A DNA stretch of 64,000 nt from Candidatus Arsenophonus triatominarum (GCF_001640365.1 NZ_LWMI01000011.1:62001-126000), one strand, 5' to 3'. Positions 1 to 10,526 are shown, counted from the first letter of the stretch. A program made the numbers and translations. The notes: generated from the sequence alone by a model not told the origin.

Positions 1-557
1 ACCACCAAGGCTTTTTCAATACGTCTTTCATGCAATTTTTGCAAAACCACATCACGGGATTCACCCTCTTTGACCGTGACCAAATGGGGTTTAGCTGTCA
101 TAACCGCCGTAACCGGCTGATCCAAATCCGTCACAAAACGGATATCACGGCCAGTAATGATACCAACCAATTCTTTATTATTATTAACCACAGGATAACC
201 AGCAAAACCATTACGCTCAGCCATTTCATAGACTTCGCGAATTGTGGTTTCGGGTGTGACGGTAACCGGATCGATAACGATGCCACTTTCGTACTTTTTA
301 ACGCGGCGAACTTCTTCTGCCTGACGCTCAATTGGCATATTTTTATGAATAAAACCAATTCCGCCCTCTTGGGCTAATGCGATAGCTAAATCTGATTCAG
401 TCACGGTATCCATGGCGGCAGAAAGCATAGGAATATTTAAACGGATCGAGGCAGTTAATTGAGTTGATAAATCAGCAGTATTAGGCAATACATCTGAGTG
501 TGCAGGAACTAACAATACATCATCGAATGTTAGTGCTTCTTTCTTAATACGTAGCAT
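1..557 (-). CDS. guaB: IMP dehydrogenase, N-terminal part (runs off the window)
   Basis: Catalyses the NAD-dependent oxidation of IMP to XMP, the first committed step of GMP synthesis, in the cytosol. Translating the minus strand from the ATG at 557 gives an open frame beginning [20 protein letters not shown], typical of enterobacterial GuaB, followed by the first beta/alpha segment ([12 protein letters not shown]) and the start of the CBS region (about residue 93 onward, with [11 protein letters not shown]). About 185 of roughly 488 residues are inside the window; the catalytic cysteine loop lies outside. I saw no frameshift. Identification rests on recognised family sequence and is firm. 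Confidence 0.96.
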   Translation of the reverse strand, partial: MLRIKKEALTFDDVLLVPAHSDVLPNTADLSTQLTASIRLNIPMLSAAMDTVTESDLAIALAQEGGIGFIHKNMPIERQAEEVRRVKKYESGIVIDPVTVTPETTIREVYEMAERNGFAGYPVVNNNKELVGIITGRDIRFVTDLDQPVTAVMTAKPHLVTVKEGESRDVVLQKLHERRIEKALV

Positions 558-879
558 AAGCAATATATCTCACCAGGCAGGATTTGGAAAAAGATAAAAT
601 ATTGCGGCGACATTGTACATGACGAAATTTATTGACTCCAGTACTTTTCTCACTAAAATTCATTTTTTGCTGACAAAACGCATAATATTATGATCAAATT
701 TAGATTTTTGCTTGTAAATAATTTATTTATTAATCGAGTTATTTAATTAATTTTAAAGCAAATAAATATTACATGAATTAGGTATATTGCTTAATTTATT
801 CTGGTTAACCCGTCACTTTTTAAAATTGATTACTTCCTTACAATATGGTTAAAGTTAACGGCTTAAACGTAGGAAAGTT
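558..879. other. AT-rich intergenic region upstream of guaB
   Basis: About 320 bp without a credible gene. It should hold the guaB promoter (minus) and, toward 840-879, the leader of the fragment starting at 880. I could not assign individual promoter elements. Confidence 0.6.
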
Positions 880-1018
880 ATGTTCTCCATCAATAAAATA
901 AACTTTAATCCATTACCTAATTATCAATCCGATACACAAAGAGCTTCTCCCCCACTTTCGACTATGGAAAAACAACATATTCATTTCCTGGATTCACTCT
1001 ATGCTAATGAAAATATTA
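880..1018 (+). pseudogene. N-terminal fragment of an unrecognised protein, cut by a MITE
   Basis: An ATG at 880, preceded by a plausible Shine-Dalgarno (TAGGAAAG), opens a frame of 46 codons beginning MFSINKINFNPLPNYQ. It is hydrophilic and rich in N, S and Q. At 1019 the frame runs into a 191-bp mobile element and stops in it at 1074. The element is not flanked by a target duplication here and the DNA beyond it (1210-1225) does not visibly continue the gene, so the remainder was probably deleted. I do not recognise the family. It could be the start of a surface or secreted protein, but nothing proves this. Confidence 0.4.
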
Positions 1019-1209
1019 CACGAGTTTCGCACAGGCATATAAAATTCCAGAAATGGCTTAAAAGCAATGGTTAATTTGCAAGTTACTAAAACGTATAAAT
1101 TTTTTAAATTACAATAAGTTGCTTTTAATTTATAAGATTTTGTCTATTTATATATTATGCTGAATTAAACTTAAAAATAGAGCGTTTTTTTATTGGTGCG
1201 AAACTCGTG
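1019..1209 (+). mobile_element. 191-bp MITE, IS701-like-related family, copy 1
   Basis: Starts CACGAGTTTCGCAC and ends GTGCGAAACTCGTG, the same terminal inverted repeats as the IS701-like element at 6180-7437. No coding capacity. Five near-identical copies lie elsewhere in the window. The flanks (TATTA and GAAAT) are not a duplication, so DNA next to this copy has been rearranged since it inserted. Confidence 0.9.
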
Positions 1210-1225
1210 GAAATATGCGTTCAAC

Positions 1226-2518
1226 GGTAGTGTTCAAAAATCTGTGTCATATCTTAAACTCAAAAAAAGAGGTATGACATATGAGAAATCAATCAGTTAA
1301 TTTTGATGAATCGTTGAAGCAATTACAATCAGGTAAAAATTTACTCGGTACGGATGGAATACTCACACCACTCATAAAACAGCTGACCGAAGCTGCCCTG
1401 CAGGCAGAAATAGAACACTACCTATCGACAACGTCAATCGATATGCGTAAAAATGGCTATACTCTAAAAACGGTTAAATCGACATCAGGTCAATTTGAAC
1501 TGAAAACGCCCAGAGACAGGTCAGGTGCTTTTGAGCCTCAGCTCATTTAAGAAAAATCAGACAAAATTATCAGAGGATATTGATAACAAAATCCTATCGT
1601 TATTTGCATTAGGCATGAGTTATCGTGATATTCAAAAACATGTTGCAGAATTATATGGACTGGAAATATCAGATGGAGCTATTACGCATATTACTGATAA
1701 ATTACTCCCTGAATTAAAAGCCTGGCAACAACACCCTCTGGAGGCGCTCTATCCTTTTGTCTGGCTCGATGCCATTCATTACAAGATAAAACATGACGGT
1801 CACTATATCAATAAGGCAATCTACACAGTACTTGGACTAACCACCGATGGGCATAAGGAATTGTTAGGACTCTATATGTCTGAAACAGAAGGAGCACATA
1901 ATTGGCTGAGCGTTCTGACTGACTTACATAACCGTGGTATACAAGATATTTTAATCGCTTGTGTTGACGGATTAAAAGGATTTTCAGAAGCGATAGCCAG
2001 TATTTTCCCGCAGACAGAAGTTCAGCTATGTGTAGTTCATCAAATTCGCAATAGCTTACGTTATATTGCCAGTGAAGACCAAAAAGCCTTTATGGCTGAT
2101 TTAAAGCCGGTTTATCGTGCAGATACTAAAGCGGCTGCTGAGCTTGCCCTTGATGAACTGGAAACGAAATGGGGTGAAAAATACCCGATAGTGCTAGAAT
2201 CCTGGCGAAGTAAATGGGAGTTGCTCAGTACTTATTTTCGATACCCTAAAGCCATTAGAAAACCCATTTATACGACCAATGCAGTAGAGGCGGTTCATCG
2301 GCAGTTTAGGAAATTAACTAAAACCAAAGGGGCTTTTCCTAATGAAAACAACTTATTAAAATTACTCTATATTGGCATCAATCAGGTATCCAACAAATGG
2401 ACTATGCCGATTAGTAACTGTGCGTTAACCATTGCTCAATTGTCCATCTATTTTAAAGGGCGCCTAGATGGTATAATCAAAATATAAAATCCCCTGACAC
2501 AGAATTATGAACACCCTC
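1226..2518 (+). mobile_element. IS256-family insertion sequence, copy 1
   Basis: Ends carry imperfect inverted repeats built on TGTTCAWAAWTCTGTGTCA, at about 1226-1250 and 2494-2518; outer limits are uncertain by about 5 bp. One transposase gene fills the element but is frameshifted. The right end abuts a fragment of an IS982 transposase, so it probably inserted into or recombined with that element. No target duplication was found. Confidence 0.85.
1281..2487 (+). pseudogene. IS256-family transposase, frameshifted
   Basis: A mutator-like (IS256) DDE transposase of about 400 residues in two frames: 1281-1550 gives the N-terminus (MRNQSVNFDESLKQL) and the frame open from 1525 to 2487 gives the rest, including LDAIHYKIKHDG, the second catalytic Asp region (ACVDGLKGF) and the CVVHQIRNS motif typical of the family. 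One extra T in the ATTT run near 1547 moves the frame from LI to KKNQTKL. The catalytic part is intact but cannot be made as one polypeptide without recoding. A second, more broken copy is at 44.7-47.7 kb. Confidence 0.85.
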
Positions 2519-2797
2519 TTGATGAAACAAAACAACCAGTGTCATCATTTCAGCCAATGAAAGCTGAGTAGACCGTCTACGACGCTTACTACCGTTATTC
2601 AGCAAAATTTCATGCATTTTTGGCTCGAAGTCTTTACAAAAATCATCCATCAGGCAATAAAGTTCAGTAAGATTTTCCATCATTGTTTAACAATGCTCTA
2701 CGCTTTAACCAGATTGTTAGAGTATTTTAACGAAATACACGCATTCAACTATTTGAATAGCAAGACTTTCACTTTATTTCTTATCCCGAACTCAGGT
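2519..2797 (-). mobile_element. IS982-family fragment (transposase N-terminus and one end)
   Basis: Minus-strand frame 2683 to about 2519 encodes MMENLTELYCLMDDF, the N-terminus of the IS982 transposase seen more fully at 43.6-44.7 kb. The terminal repeat (CTTATCCCGAACTCAGGT) ends at 2797. The rest was lost at the IS256 junction near 2519. Confidence 0.8.
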
Positions 2798-2801
2798 TAA
2801 A

Positions 2802-3518
2802 CTAGCCTGTCAGGTCGTTTCAGAATACGGCTTGCCAAGACATGTGGTGAGTGTGGCTGATTCATCGACACAGGAGGTTGTTATTACAAATAACCTGAGT
2901 TCGGGATAAGGATCCTAATTTTTTATCACATATTCAAATAGTTAATTTAAAATAATTACATAAAACAGTATTAATTTTGTTTTTTTCACGATTTTAGTAG
3001 AGAAAAATAGCTTCTTTTTTAACCTGCTATCACTAAGAATTTTCCTTCTTTTTTATCTTATTGATTTTAAAATATTTTTTGATAATATCGGCTATTTTTA
3101 TTTTCTCGCAACTATCGCTTATCCCGAACTCAGGTTACAAATATATCAGGTGAAGAGATACGGAAGCTGATTGACATGTTAGAACATTTGAGATTGCCAA
3201 AAAAAGAAGCTCCAGAGCTAAAAAACAATGGAGCTCTTTTGAGAATTGTAATGAGCTTTGTGTTTTATGAAGAAAGTTTAGTATTCAAGGAGAATGGGAA
3301 ACGACCAATTTCCCTTTTTTTCTTTCAATTTCAGCGAGGTCATTATTCCAAAAAATCGCCGATTTTACCAGTCAAATATCCATAAAAACATTATTCGAGA
3401 CAGAGTTAATCACTCTTTCACGGAATTAGTCGCCAAGAAGCTCAAAGCCGCATTTGAAGATGCGAAATTAAGACTTAAATATCGTAAAGAATTAATCAGA
3501 GGTAATCAGTATGAGTAG
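2802..3518 (+). pseudogene. Phage-region gene, interrupted by a 243-bp MITE and probably frameshifted
   Basis: If the element at 2893-3135 and one copy of its 8-bp duplication are removed, a single frame joins 2802-2892 to 3136 onward (VVSEYGLPRHVVSVAD, then ITNISGEEIRKLIDMLEHL) and runs to a stop at 3385. At a run of seven T (about 3309-3315) a second frame takes over (PKNRRFYQSNIHKNIIRD, then a basic helix) and ends at 3518, overlapping the next gene by 8 bp. I read this as one phage gene with a T-run indel, or two overlapping genes. The family was not recognised; phage origin is inferred from the next gene. Confidence 0.45.
2893..3135. mobile_element. 243-bp MITE with IS982 ends and an 8-bp target duplication
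   Basis: Begins ACCTGAGTTCGGGATAAG and ends with its exact reverse complement, the terminal repeat of the IS982 elements elsewhere in this window. It is flanked by the direct repeat TACAAATA at 2885-2892 and 3136-3143. The interior is very AT-rich and encodes nothing. Removing it restores an open frame, which fits a clean insertion mobilised by IS982 transposase. Confidence 0.85.
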
Positions 3519-3645
3519 AATATCAACAAATTGGGTATGGAAAATTAATTTAAAAGCTTCTCAGAAGTTGTTATTACTGGCTCTTGCTGACAGAGCAGAT
3601 GAAAATCATTGTTGCTATCCCAGTATTCAGAGACTGTCAAATGAT
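3511..3645 (+). pseudogene. Phage replication protein, N-terminal HTH fragment
   Basis: ATG at 3511 opens MSRISTNWVWKINLKASQKL, then LLLALADRADENHCCYPSIQRL, the N-terminal winged-helix (HTH_36-like) region of phage replication protein O-like proteins, which bind the phage origin and load the helicase. Only 45 codons remain before the MITE at 3646. The upstream frame ends at 3518, an 8-bp overlap typical of phage early operons. Homology is from the family pattern; truncation is seen directly. Confidence 0.65.
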
Positions 3646-3837
3646 CACGAGTTTCGCACCAATAAAAAAACGCTCTATTTTTAAGTTTAATTCAGCATAA
3701 TATATAAATAGACAAAATCTTATAAATTAAAAGCAACTTATTATAATTTAAACAAATTTATACGTTTTGGTAACTTGCAAATTAACCATTGCTTTTAAGC
3801 CATTTCTGGAATTTTATATGCCTGTGCGAAATTCGTG
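3646..3837 (-). mobile_element. 192-bp MITE, IS701-like-related family, copy 2
   Basis: Same element as at 1019-1209 in reverse orientation. Its right end is mutated (GCGAAATTCGTG). It joins phage DNA on the left to an IS481-like fragment on the right and lacks a target duplication, so it marks a rearrangement junction. Confidence 0.88.
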
Positions 3838-4272
3838 GATGAGTGCGTTGGTTATTATATTCCGCTAACCATTTATCTAAATCAGCTTGTAATTCATCTA
3901 AAGCCCTATAGATTTTCTTACAAAAAGCCACCTGATAGAACTCTTGTAATACAGTTTTATGAAAGCGTTCACAAATCCCATTAGTTTGAGGTGAACGAGC
4001 TTTAGTTTTTGTATGATCAATATCATTGATAGCGAGATAAAATTGATAATCGTGATGTTCAACTTTACCACAATACTCACTGCCTCTGTCCGTCAGTATA
4101 CGTAACACCGATAACCCATGCTGGGAATAAAAAGGGAGAACCTTGTCATTTAATAAATCTGCCGCCGTTATCGCGCTTTTTGTTGTGTAAAACTTACAAT
4201 GAACGATTTACTGTAAGTATCAATGTAAGTTTGTTGATAAACACGACCAACGCCTTTTAAATGACCGACATA
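3838..4272 (-). mobile_element. IS481-family fragment, copy A
   Basis: Carries part of the C-terminal half of the transposase on the minus strand (LRILTDRGSEYCGKV, SPQTNGICERFH, AEYNNQRTH). Both ends are truncated, by the MITE at 3837 and against copy B at about 4273. It shares with copy B two private changes: a missing G near the SKVVH codons, and GATAAC in place of GGTAAC. A and B are therefore sister copies in opposite orientation. Confidence 0.85.
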
Positions 4273-4274
4273 TA

Positions 4275-5453
4275 TGTATTAGTCTTAACTTAATCTGACG
4301 ATTCTGATTTAAAAAAGAGCGTTACCGGTTTTAATTAACATCATTAGATAATTAAATAAAAGGTAATTCTATGTATCAAACAAATAATCCTATCATCAAA
4401 CATAAAGTCGGGTTACTTAACCTCGCTGAAGAGCTTAATAACGTCTCAAAAGCCTGTAAGATTATGGGGGTTTTATCGCTACCAGGAATTTGTTAACGAT
4501 GGTGGGATAGACGCTTTAATTAATCAAAATCGACGGGTGCCTAACGTAAAAAATAGAATAGATGAACAGATTGAAATCGCTGTAGTTGAGTATGCGATTG
4601 AATACCCTGCGCACGATCAACACCGCAGTAGTAATGAACTAAGAAAAAAAGGCATTTTTGTTTCGGGGAGTGGCGTTCGCTCTATTTGGCTGCGCCATAA
4701 TCTCGATAATTTTACAAAACGCCTAAAAGCGCTTGAAGATAAAATCGCAACAGAAGGAATTATCCTGTCAGAATCACAAATCAGTGCTCTAGAAAAGAAA
4801 GCGCAAGATGATGAAGCCTGTGGTGAGATTGAAACAGCGCATCCAGGTTATCTGGGTTCACAAGATACTTTTTATGTCGGTCATTTAAAAGGCGTTGGTC
4901 GTGTTTATCAACAAACTTACATTGATACTTACAGTAAATCGTTCATTGTAAGTTTTACACAACAAAAAGCGCGATAACGGCGGCAGATTTATTAAATGAC
5001 AAGGTTCTCCCTTTTTATTCCCAGCATGGGTTATCGGTGTTACGTATACTGACGGACAGAGGCAGTGAGTATTGTGGTAAAGTTGAACATCACGATTATC
5101 AACTTTATCTCGCTATCAATGATATTGATCACACAAAAACTAAAGCTCGTTCACCTCAAACTAATGGGATTTGTGAACGCTTTCATAAAACTGTATTACA
5201 AGAGTTCTATCAGGTGGCTTTTCGTAAGAAAATCTATAGGGCTTTAGATGAATTACAAGCTGATTTAGATAAATGGTTAGCGGAATATAATAACCAACGC
5301 ACTCATCAAGGAAAAATGTGTTGCGGTCGAACTCCTATGGCAACTTTACACGATGGAAAACAACTTTGGAGAGAGAAAGATTTAAATCAAATTTAACCTG
5401 ACAGGTACTGTATAAATAACCGGCAACTGTCAGATCAAGTCTAAGCTACTACA
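4275..5453 (+). mobile_element. IS481-family element, copy B
   Basis: Left end TGTATTAGTCTTAACTTAAT at 4275, right end GCTACTACA at 5453. No direct repeat flanks it; it joins copy A to the truncated 3' end of ybaP, so its insertion or a later deletion removed the ybaP C-terminus. The transposase is broken (see next entry). Confidence 0.9.
4371..5396 (+). pseudogene. IS481-family transposase, two frameshifts
   Basis: Compared with the intact copy at 62870-63910, it lacks 14 bp in the HTH region (after AAGATTATGGGGG, near 4470) and one G near 4939. Surviving frames are 4537-4977 and 5037-5396. The Asp of LTDRGSEY and the Glu of NGICERFH (DDE triad) are still encoded in the second piece. Not translatable as one protein. 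Confidence 0.85.
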
Positions 5454-6090
5454 TCCAGCTCAGGTTTGAAGTTTATCCACCAACTCAACATTATCTGTAG
5501 CGAACGAGCATTAGAGCGCCAATATGTCAACGTATCTTCCAATAAAGATTGCCCGTTATTAGGTAAATTCATGAGTAGCTCGATTTGAGAGGCGGCGCCT
5601 TCTAGTTCAATGATCGGTTTCTGCTGTTGCTGTGCAACTTGCAGCAGTTGATAATCTATTCCGTATTGAGGAAATAATCCTAGGCTATATGCGCTTGATT
5701 GGCTTGTAAGAACAACGCAATTTGCCAGGCAGCAAGGCCATCTAATTGTTCATAGTGCAATTTGATTTCTTGGCAATAATGTTTAAATTTCAGATATAGT
5801 GAAGGTGAAAGCCGTTGTTTGACCGGAGGGCAAGGGATATCAGGATTGTTAGTTAAGGGAGGCACGGTATCAGTAATGTCGGCTTCAACAATCAAAGCAT
5901 CGGATTGATTGAGTTTGTTTATTAGAGTTTGAGGTAGCGGGAACATATTTTTGCTGGCCATATGAATGCTACCAACGAGATGCAGATGAATATTTCCGGC
6001 CAGGCTAACATCATAAGCAGGATAAGGATAATGTTTAGTCTTATTGACAATCAAATATTTTTTTAGCCTAGATAATACAGGCTCTACCAT
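5454..6090 (-). pseudogene. ybaP: TraB/GumN-family protein YbaP, frameshifted and truncated
   Basis: The frame from the ATG at 6090 has the family N-terminal core: HLVGSIHMAS (GxxH motif) followed by ALIVEAD. It stops at 5680 after QANQAH. The next frame continues as LGLFPQYGIDYQLLQ, then KPIIELEGAASQIELL and LSWWINFKP, matching E. coli YbaP. A single indel near 5690 breaks the frame and the IS481 copy at 5453 removes roughly the last 70 residues. In E. coli ybaP lies close to copA, as here, which supports the call. The function of YbaP is not established; GumN/TraB proteins resemble metal-dependent proteases. Confidence 0.85.
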
Positions 6091-6262
6091 TCTTCATTTC
6101 CCCTTAACACAAAAATTGCTCATTGCCAGTTAATAGGTTAGCTGTTTTTAATCATCGAGTACAAGATTTTCTATGCTTTCACGAGTTTCGCAATCTCCAA
6201 AAAAGAAGTATAAATTTAAAAACAAGAAAAAATTAGGATGTTCATATTTTGTCCGGTTATCC

Positions 6263-7419
6263 ATGCATAAAAATATCTACACGAGTTTCGCACAGGCATA
6301 TAAAATTCCAGAAATGGCTTAAAAGCAATGGTTAATTTGCAAGTTACTAAAACGTATAAATTTGTTTAAATTACAATAATTTACTTTTAATTTATAAGAT
6401 TTTGTCTATTTATATATTATGCTGAATTAAACTTAAAAATAGAGCGTTTTTTTATTGGTGCGAAACTCGTGATCTATAAAACATTCTTACAAGTAAGCTG
6501 TGTAAGATACTCTGGTTTGGCGTTATCAGAAGTAAGCCCATCGCCTTTATCTCATGACACTGTTAGCCGATGGCTAAAAAGTAGATGTTTTCGACCTAAA
6601 GACCTATGGCGATTAGTTCAACCTTCTATAGACAAAAAAAGCCCTTGCGTACTAATTGCCGATGATACATTGATTGCCAAAACACGTAGTAAAAAAATAA
6701 AGATGGTCCATTATCAATATTCAGGTAATGAACATGATGTTATTGCTGGCATAGGTTTAGTTAATTTACGTTGGCATAATCTAACAACTGTTGAATCAAT
6801 TCCTATTGATCATCGTATTTATGATAAAGATTCTGATGGAAAAACAAAAAACACGCACTTTTCCGAAATGCTCGCTCTTTCTAAAAAAAGAAGGATCATA
6901 CCAGAAGCGGTAGTGATGGATGCCTGGTATTCTAGCCTGGATAATCTGAAATCAATTCGCTCTCATGGTTGGGTCAGGGTAACCACGCTGAGGAAAAACA
7001 GGATTGTCAACCATAACAAACAACTGAACAAGTTAGACATCTCAGAAGAAGGAACTCCAATACACTTACGAGGCTACGGTTGGGTGACTGTTTTCAAATT
7101 TACAGCCAAAAACGGCCGTATTGATTATATAGTAACAAACAAAGACAATCCCACCCGTCAATACGTCAAATCTATCATGGATGCCCGTTGGTCTGTTGAA
7201 GTTTATCATCGAGAAGTTAAACAAAATTGTGGTATTGAACGCTGTCAGGCTCGCACGAGCCGAGCGCAAAGAAATCATATTTTTCTCGCTATTTCTGCGT
7301 GGTTTGAACAACATAAACGTCGTATATCTGAAAAAATAACCCTTTATCAACAAAATTGGGACGTAATCAAAAATGCTATTACTGAGCACATCCGTGTTTT
7401 ATTAGCGTACCCAAATTAG
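6263..7419 (+). pseudogene. IS701-like DDE transposase, start region split by a MITE
   Basis: The long frame 6469-7419 (316 residues) holds an RNase H-like DDE core: IADDTLIAK (first Asp), AVVMDAWYSS (second Asp) and WSVEVYHREVKQNCGIE (Glu). The presumed native start is the ATG at 6263 (MHKNI...), since removing the MITE and one copy of its ATCTA duplication joins 6263-6279 to YKTFLQ. The insertion adds 197 bp, so the original start is out of frame. The frame after the MITE could use a GTG formed by the MITE tip (6469), with no good ribosome binding site. Probably inactive in this copy. Confidence 0.75.
6280..6471 (+). mobile_element. 192-bp MITE copy 3, inside the IS701-like element
   Basis: Exact 5-bp target duplication ATCTA at 6275-6279 and 6472-6476. 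It inserted into about codon 6 of the transposase of the IS that shares its ends. Confidence 0.93.
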
Positions 7420-7444
7420 TTTTGTGCGAAACTCGTGGCTTTAT

Positions 7445-7481
7445 AAAAAACGGTAACTGAGTTTTAGTCACCGTTTTGTTA
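7445..7481 (-). terminator. Rho-independent terminator downstream of copA
   Basis: Read on the minus strand: stem ACGGTGACT / AGTTACCGT with a short loop, followed by six T. It sits 3' of copA; the MITE copy at 7507-7697 now separates it from the copA stop codon. Confidence 0.75.
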
Positions 7482-7506
7482 ACTGGTGGATGAATAATTT
7501 ATTACT

Positions 7507-7697
7507 CACGAGTTTCGCACAGGCATATAAAATTCCAGAAATGGCTTAAAAGCAATGATTAATTTGCAAGTTACTAAAACGTATAAATTTGTTTAAATTA
7601 CAATAAGTTGCTTTTAATTTATAAGATTTTGTCTTTTATATATTATGCTGAATTAAACTTAAAAATAGAGCGTTTTTTTATTGGTGCGAAACTCGTG
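7507..7697 (+). mobile_element. 191-bp MITE copy 4, abutting the copA stop codon
   Basis: Flanked by the 5-bp repeat TTACT at 7502-7506 and 7698-7702. The right-hand repeat contains the complement of the copA TAA stop (7698-7700), so the insertion left the reading frame complete by one base. Confidence 0.93.
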
Positions 7698-10415
7698 TTA
7701 CTTAGGTTTAAATCGCAATAAACGATTGGCATTACTAACGACAGTAATTGATGACAATGCCATAGCGACACTAGCAATAACCGGATTAAGTAAGGTTCCA
7801 GTAAATAGATAAAATAGACCTGCTGCGATTGGGATGCCCAGCGCGTTGTAAATAAATGCACCAAACAAATTTTGTTTCATATTACGCAAAGTCTCTTGGG
7901 CAATTTGCATCGCATCAGCAACACTATGTAAGTTATGATTGATTAACGTGATAGCGGCTGTTTCAATTGCAATATCGCTACCACTTCCCATGGCAATACC
8001 AACATCAGCACGAGCTAGAGCAGGGGCGTCATTAATGCCATCACCAATCATGGCAACTTTATGGCCACTCTTTTGTAGTTGTGCGATAACGGCTGCTTTT
8101 TTATCAGGCAATACACCGGCAATCACTTGGTCTATTCCCAATTCTTTAGCAATGGCATTGGCGGTGATTGGATTATCACCGGTTAACATGATCAATTGAT
8201 ATTTTTGCTTATGTAGCCGCTGTAAAGCGCTAATGGCGGTTTCTCGTAGTGGATCTCGAATTGAAAATAAAGCAGCTAATTGATTATCAATGGCCAGCAA
8301 GACCGGAGTGATCCCATTATTGGCTTGTTTAGCAATTAATTGATCAACTTGTTGGCTGCTAATCGAGTATTGTGACATCAGGGCTTGGGTGCCTAACAAA
8401 ATTGTTTTATTGTCGATTTCACCTTTCACTCCGGCGCCGGCTAAAGTGCGGAACTGATTTACCTCTGGTAACGATAACCCAACGCTTTTCGCTAAAATCG
8501 CATTTGCTAATGGATGATTAGCACCTTTCCCAAGGGCGCCAGCAATGGCCAGTACTTGGGATTGTTCAAATTGATTAAAAGTATGAATTTCTGTGACTTC
8601 AGGTTTACCTAGCGTCAATGTTCCGGTTTTATCGAAAATTAAGGTGTCTAGGTTGCTAGCTTGTTGTAAGGCTTCGGCATCGCGTATTAGAGCGCCGTAT
8701 TCTGCAGCGCGAGCAACACCCGCAATAATTGACATTGGCGTTGCTAGACCGAGTGCACATGGGCAGGCGATCATGAGTACGCTGGTGGTAACTATTAATG
8801 CATAGCTGATTTGAGGTGATGGTCCAAAGAAATACCAAATAGTTCCGGCAATTAAGGCAATTATGATCACAATAGGAACGAAAATAGCGGCGATTTTATC
8901 AGCCAATAGTCCTATTGCTGGTTTGCTGCTTTGTGCTTGGCGCACTAATTTAATAATGCGTGCTAAGGTGGTATATTGGCCGACTGCCGAAACGCGCAAT
9001 AATGCAGTACCATCTTGTACCACCGTTCCTGCATGTACTTTTTCACCTACGGTCCTATATTGTGCAATAGCCTCCCCAGTTAACATGGATTCATCTAGCC
9101 AAATTTCACCGTTAGTCAGCTCACCGTCAACGGGAATGCGATCACCGGTAGTTAGACGTAATACCATACCTTGTTCAACTTGAGACAGTGGCACTCTATT
9201 TTCGCCCTTTTCACTAATAACCAGTGCAGTGGGTGGCGTGAGATCAAGTAATCGCCTTAGCGCATTTGATGAACGTTGACGGGCACCTTGTTCTAATGCA
9301 TGGCCAAGATTAATTAAACCAATGATCATTAGACTGGCTTCATAATAAAGATGACGAACCTGGAAAGGAAATTTATCTGGCCACAAATTAACGCTAATTG
9401 AATATAGCCAGGCGGCACCGGTTCCAAGTGCGACCAGGGTATCCATTGTCGCACTGCCATTTTTTAGACTTCTCCAGGCGTTATAATAAAAATGGCCACC
9501 AGTTAAAACCATGATAATCAGAGTGAGTAGACCAATAAGCAGCCAGCTAAATTGATTTTCTTCACTTAACATCATATGGTTGCCAATCATGCCCCAAATC
9601 ATAACGGCGATACCAATTAGTAGTGCTAAAGCGGCTTGCCAACGAAATTTGCTTATAGTGTCCTTGGTTAGCTGCTGTTGTTTTTCTCGATGTTCCATTT
9701 CATTGTCAATGATTTCGGCGTCATAACCCGCTTTTTGCATCGCTTGAATTAATGCGTGATGTTTAGCTTGTCCGGTGATTAGAGCACTGCGCTCGGCTAA
9801 ATTAACCTGAGCGTTTTGTACGCCTGGAATACTAAGTAACGCTTTTTGTACTTTGTTAACGCAGCTGGCACAAGTCATACCATTGATGAGTAATTGTATT
9901 GTCTCACTATCAATATTTACTTTCTCAAGTCTATCCGATGCAGTTTGTTTGCTAACTGTTTGGGCTGTCTCGGGTGATAGTGTGGCTGATTGTTGGCGAG
10001 TGGAAGGATTGCTTGCTGTTTCCAATGTCGCTTGGTAGCCGGCCGACCTAACCGCCGCAATTAGCTCTGTAGGCTCGGCAGTACCAAAAATTTGGGCTGT
10101 TTGAGTGGTTACTATGGCGGCTGCAACACCACTGATATTTTCCAATGTTTGTTGTGTTTTATTGACACAGTTGCGGCAATTGAGCCTTGTAAACTGTAGT
10201 TTAATATCAGGCTGTGTTGCCACTTTCCCTTGGTAACCGGTTTGTTCGATGGTTTTAATCATATCTTGTATTGAAGCAGAACCGGTAACTTTGGCATAAT
10301 TAAGTGTAACGGCAACTTGTTGTATGTCTGGCCGTGCTTCCAGCGCTTTAGTTAGCTTGCTAATACAATTGGAGCAAGTCAGTCCTTGTAGCGCTAGAAT
10401 GGTGATATTAGGCAT
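7698..10415 (-). CDS. copA: P1B-type copper-exporting ATPase CopA
   Basis: Inner-membrane ATPase that pumps Cu(I) from cytosol to periplasm. I place the start at the ATG at 10415 (905 residues) because TAGGAG lies just upstream and the protein then begins [14 protein letters not shown] like E. coli CopA; an in-frame ATG 24 bp upstream is less likely. There are three N-terminal metal-binding domains with CxxC at about residues 14-17 (CSNC), 80-83 (CRNC) and 182-185 (CASC), where E. coli has two. Eight membrane helices are expected; [17 protein letters not shown] (phosphorylated Asp), the HP motif and [10 protein letters not shown] are all present. Transcribed divergently from cueR from a CueR-type promoter at 10496-10526. 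Looks fully intact. Confidence 0.97.
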   Translation of the reverse strand: MPNITILALQGLTCSNCISKLTKALEARPDIQQVAVTLNYAKVTGSASIQDMIKTIEQTGYQGKVATQPDIKLQFTRLNCRNCVNKTQQTLENISGVAAAIVTTQTAQIFGTAEPTELIAAVRSAGYQATLETASNPSTRQQSATLSPETAQTVSKQTASDRLEKVNIDSETIQLLINGMTCASCVNKVQKALLSIPGVQNAQVNLAERSALITGQAKHHALIQAMQKAGYDAEIIDNEMEHREKQQQLTKDTISKFRWQAALALLIGIAVMIWGMIGNHMMLSEENQFSWLLIGLLTLIIMVLTGGHFYYNAWRSLKNGSATMDTLVALGTGAAWLYSISVNLWPDKFPFQVRHLYYEASLMIIGLINLGHALEQGARQRSSNALRRLLDLTPPTALVISEKGENRVPLSQVEQGMVLRLTTGDRIPVDGELTNGEIWLDESMLTGEAIAQYRTVGEKVHAGTVVQDGTALLRVSAVGQYTTLARIIKLVRQAQSSKPAIGLLADKIAAIFVPIVIIIALIAGTIWYFFGPSPQISYALIVTTSVLMIACPCALGLATPMSIIAGVARAAEYGALIRDAEALQQASNLDTLIFDKTGTLTLGKPEVTEIHTFNQFEQSQVLAIAGALGKGANHPLANAILAKSVGLSLPEVNQFRTLAGAGVKGEIDNKTILLGTQALMSQYSISSQQVDQLIAKQANNGITPVLLAIDNQLAALFSIRDPLRETAISALQRLHKQKYQLIMLTGDNPITANAIAKELGIDQVIAGVLPDKKAAVIAQLQKSGHKVAMIGDGINDAPALARADVGIAMGSGSDIAIETAAITLINHNLHSVADAMQIAQETLRNMKQNLFGAFIYNALGIPIAAGLFYLFTGTLLNPVIASVAMALSSITVVSNANRLLRFKPK

Positions 10416-10495
10416 GATTGACACTCCTAATGCATACAATAAATTAATTTAATTACGTCCTAATATTATGGCTGAAATAACCTGGATTATGATAA

Positions 10496-10526
10496 AGGTT
10501 AAACCTTCTAGTAAGGGTAAGGTCAA
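10496..10526 (-). promoter_or_regulatory. copA promoter with CueR operator
   Basis: On the minus strand: -35 TTGACC (10526-10521), a 19-bp spacer holding the dyad ACCTTACCCTTACTAGAAGG, and -10 TAACCT (10501-10496). The 19-bp spacer and dyad match MerR-family promoters, in which the regulator underwinds DNA to activate, and closely resemble the E. coli copA promoter. Confidence 0.88.

Larger units (their letters stand above)
6180..7437 (+). mobile_element. IS701/IS4-superfamily element carrying a nested MITE
   Basis: Starts CACGAGTTTCGCA at 6180 and ends TGCGAAACTCGTG at 7437, flanked by the 5-bp direct repeat GCTTT (6175-6179 and 7438-7442). One DDE transposase gene fills it. A 192-bp MITE with the same ends sits inside at 6280-6471. 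It lies between ybaP and copA, downstream of the copA terminator. The exact family label (IS701 or another IS4-superfamily clade) needs an ISfinder comparison. Confidence 0.88.

Noticed and set aside
880..1074. Complete 64-residue protein
   Set aside because: The last 18 codons are MITE sequence (the same RHIKFQKWLKSNG tail recurs at other MITE copies), so only 46 codons are native.
3782..4108. 108-residue ORF
   Set aside because: IS481 transposase fragment read into the MITE tip; not a gene of its own.
8593..9183. Plus-strand ORFs opposite copA
   Set aside because: Antisense to a strongly conserved coding region; no independent support.
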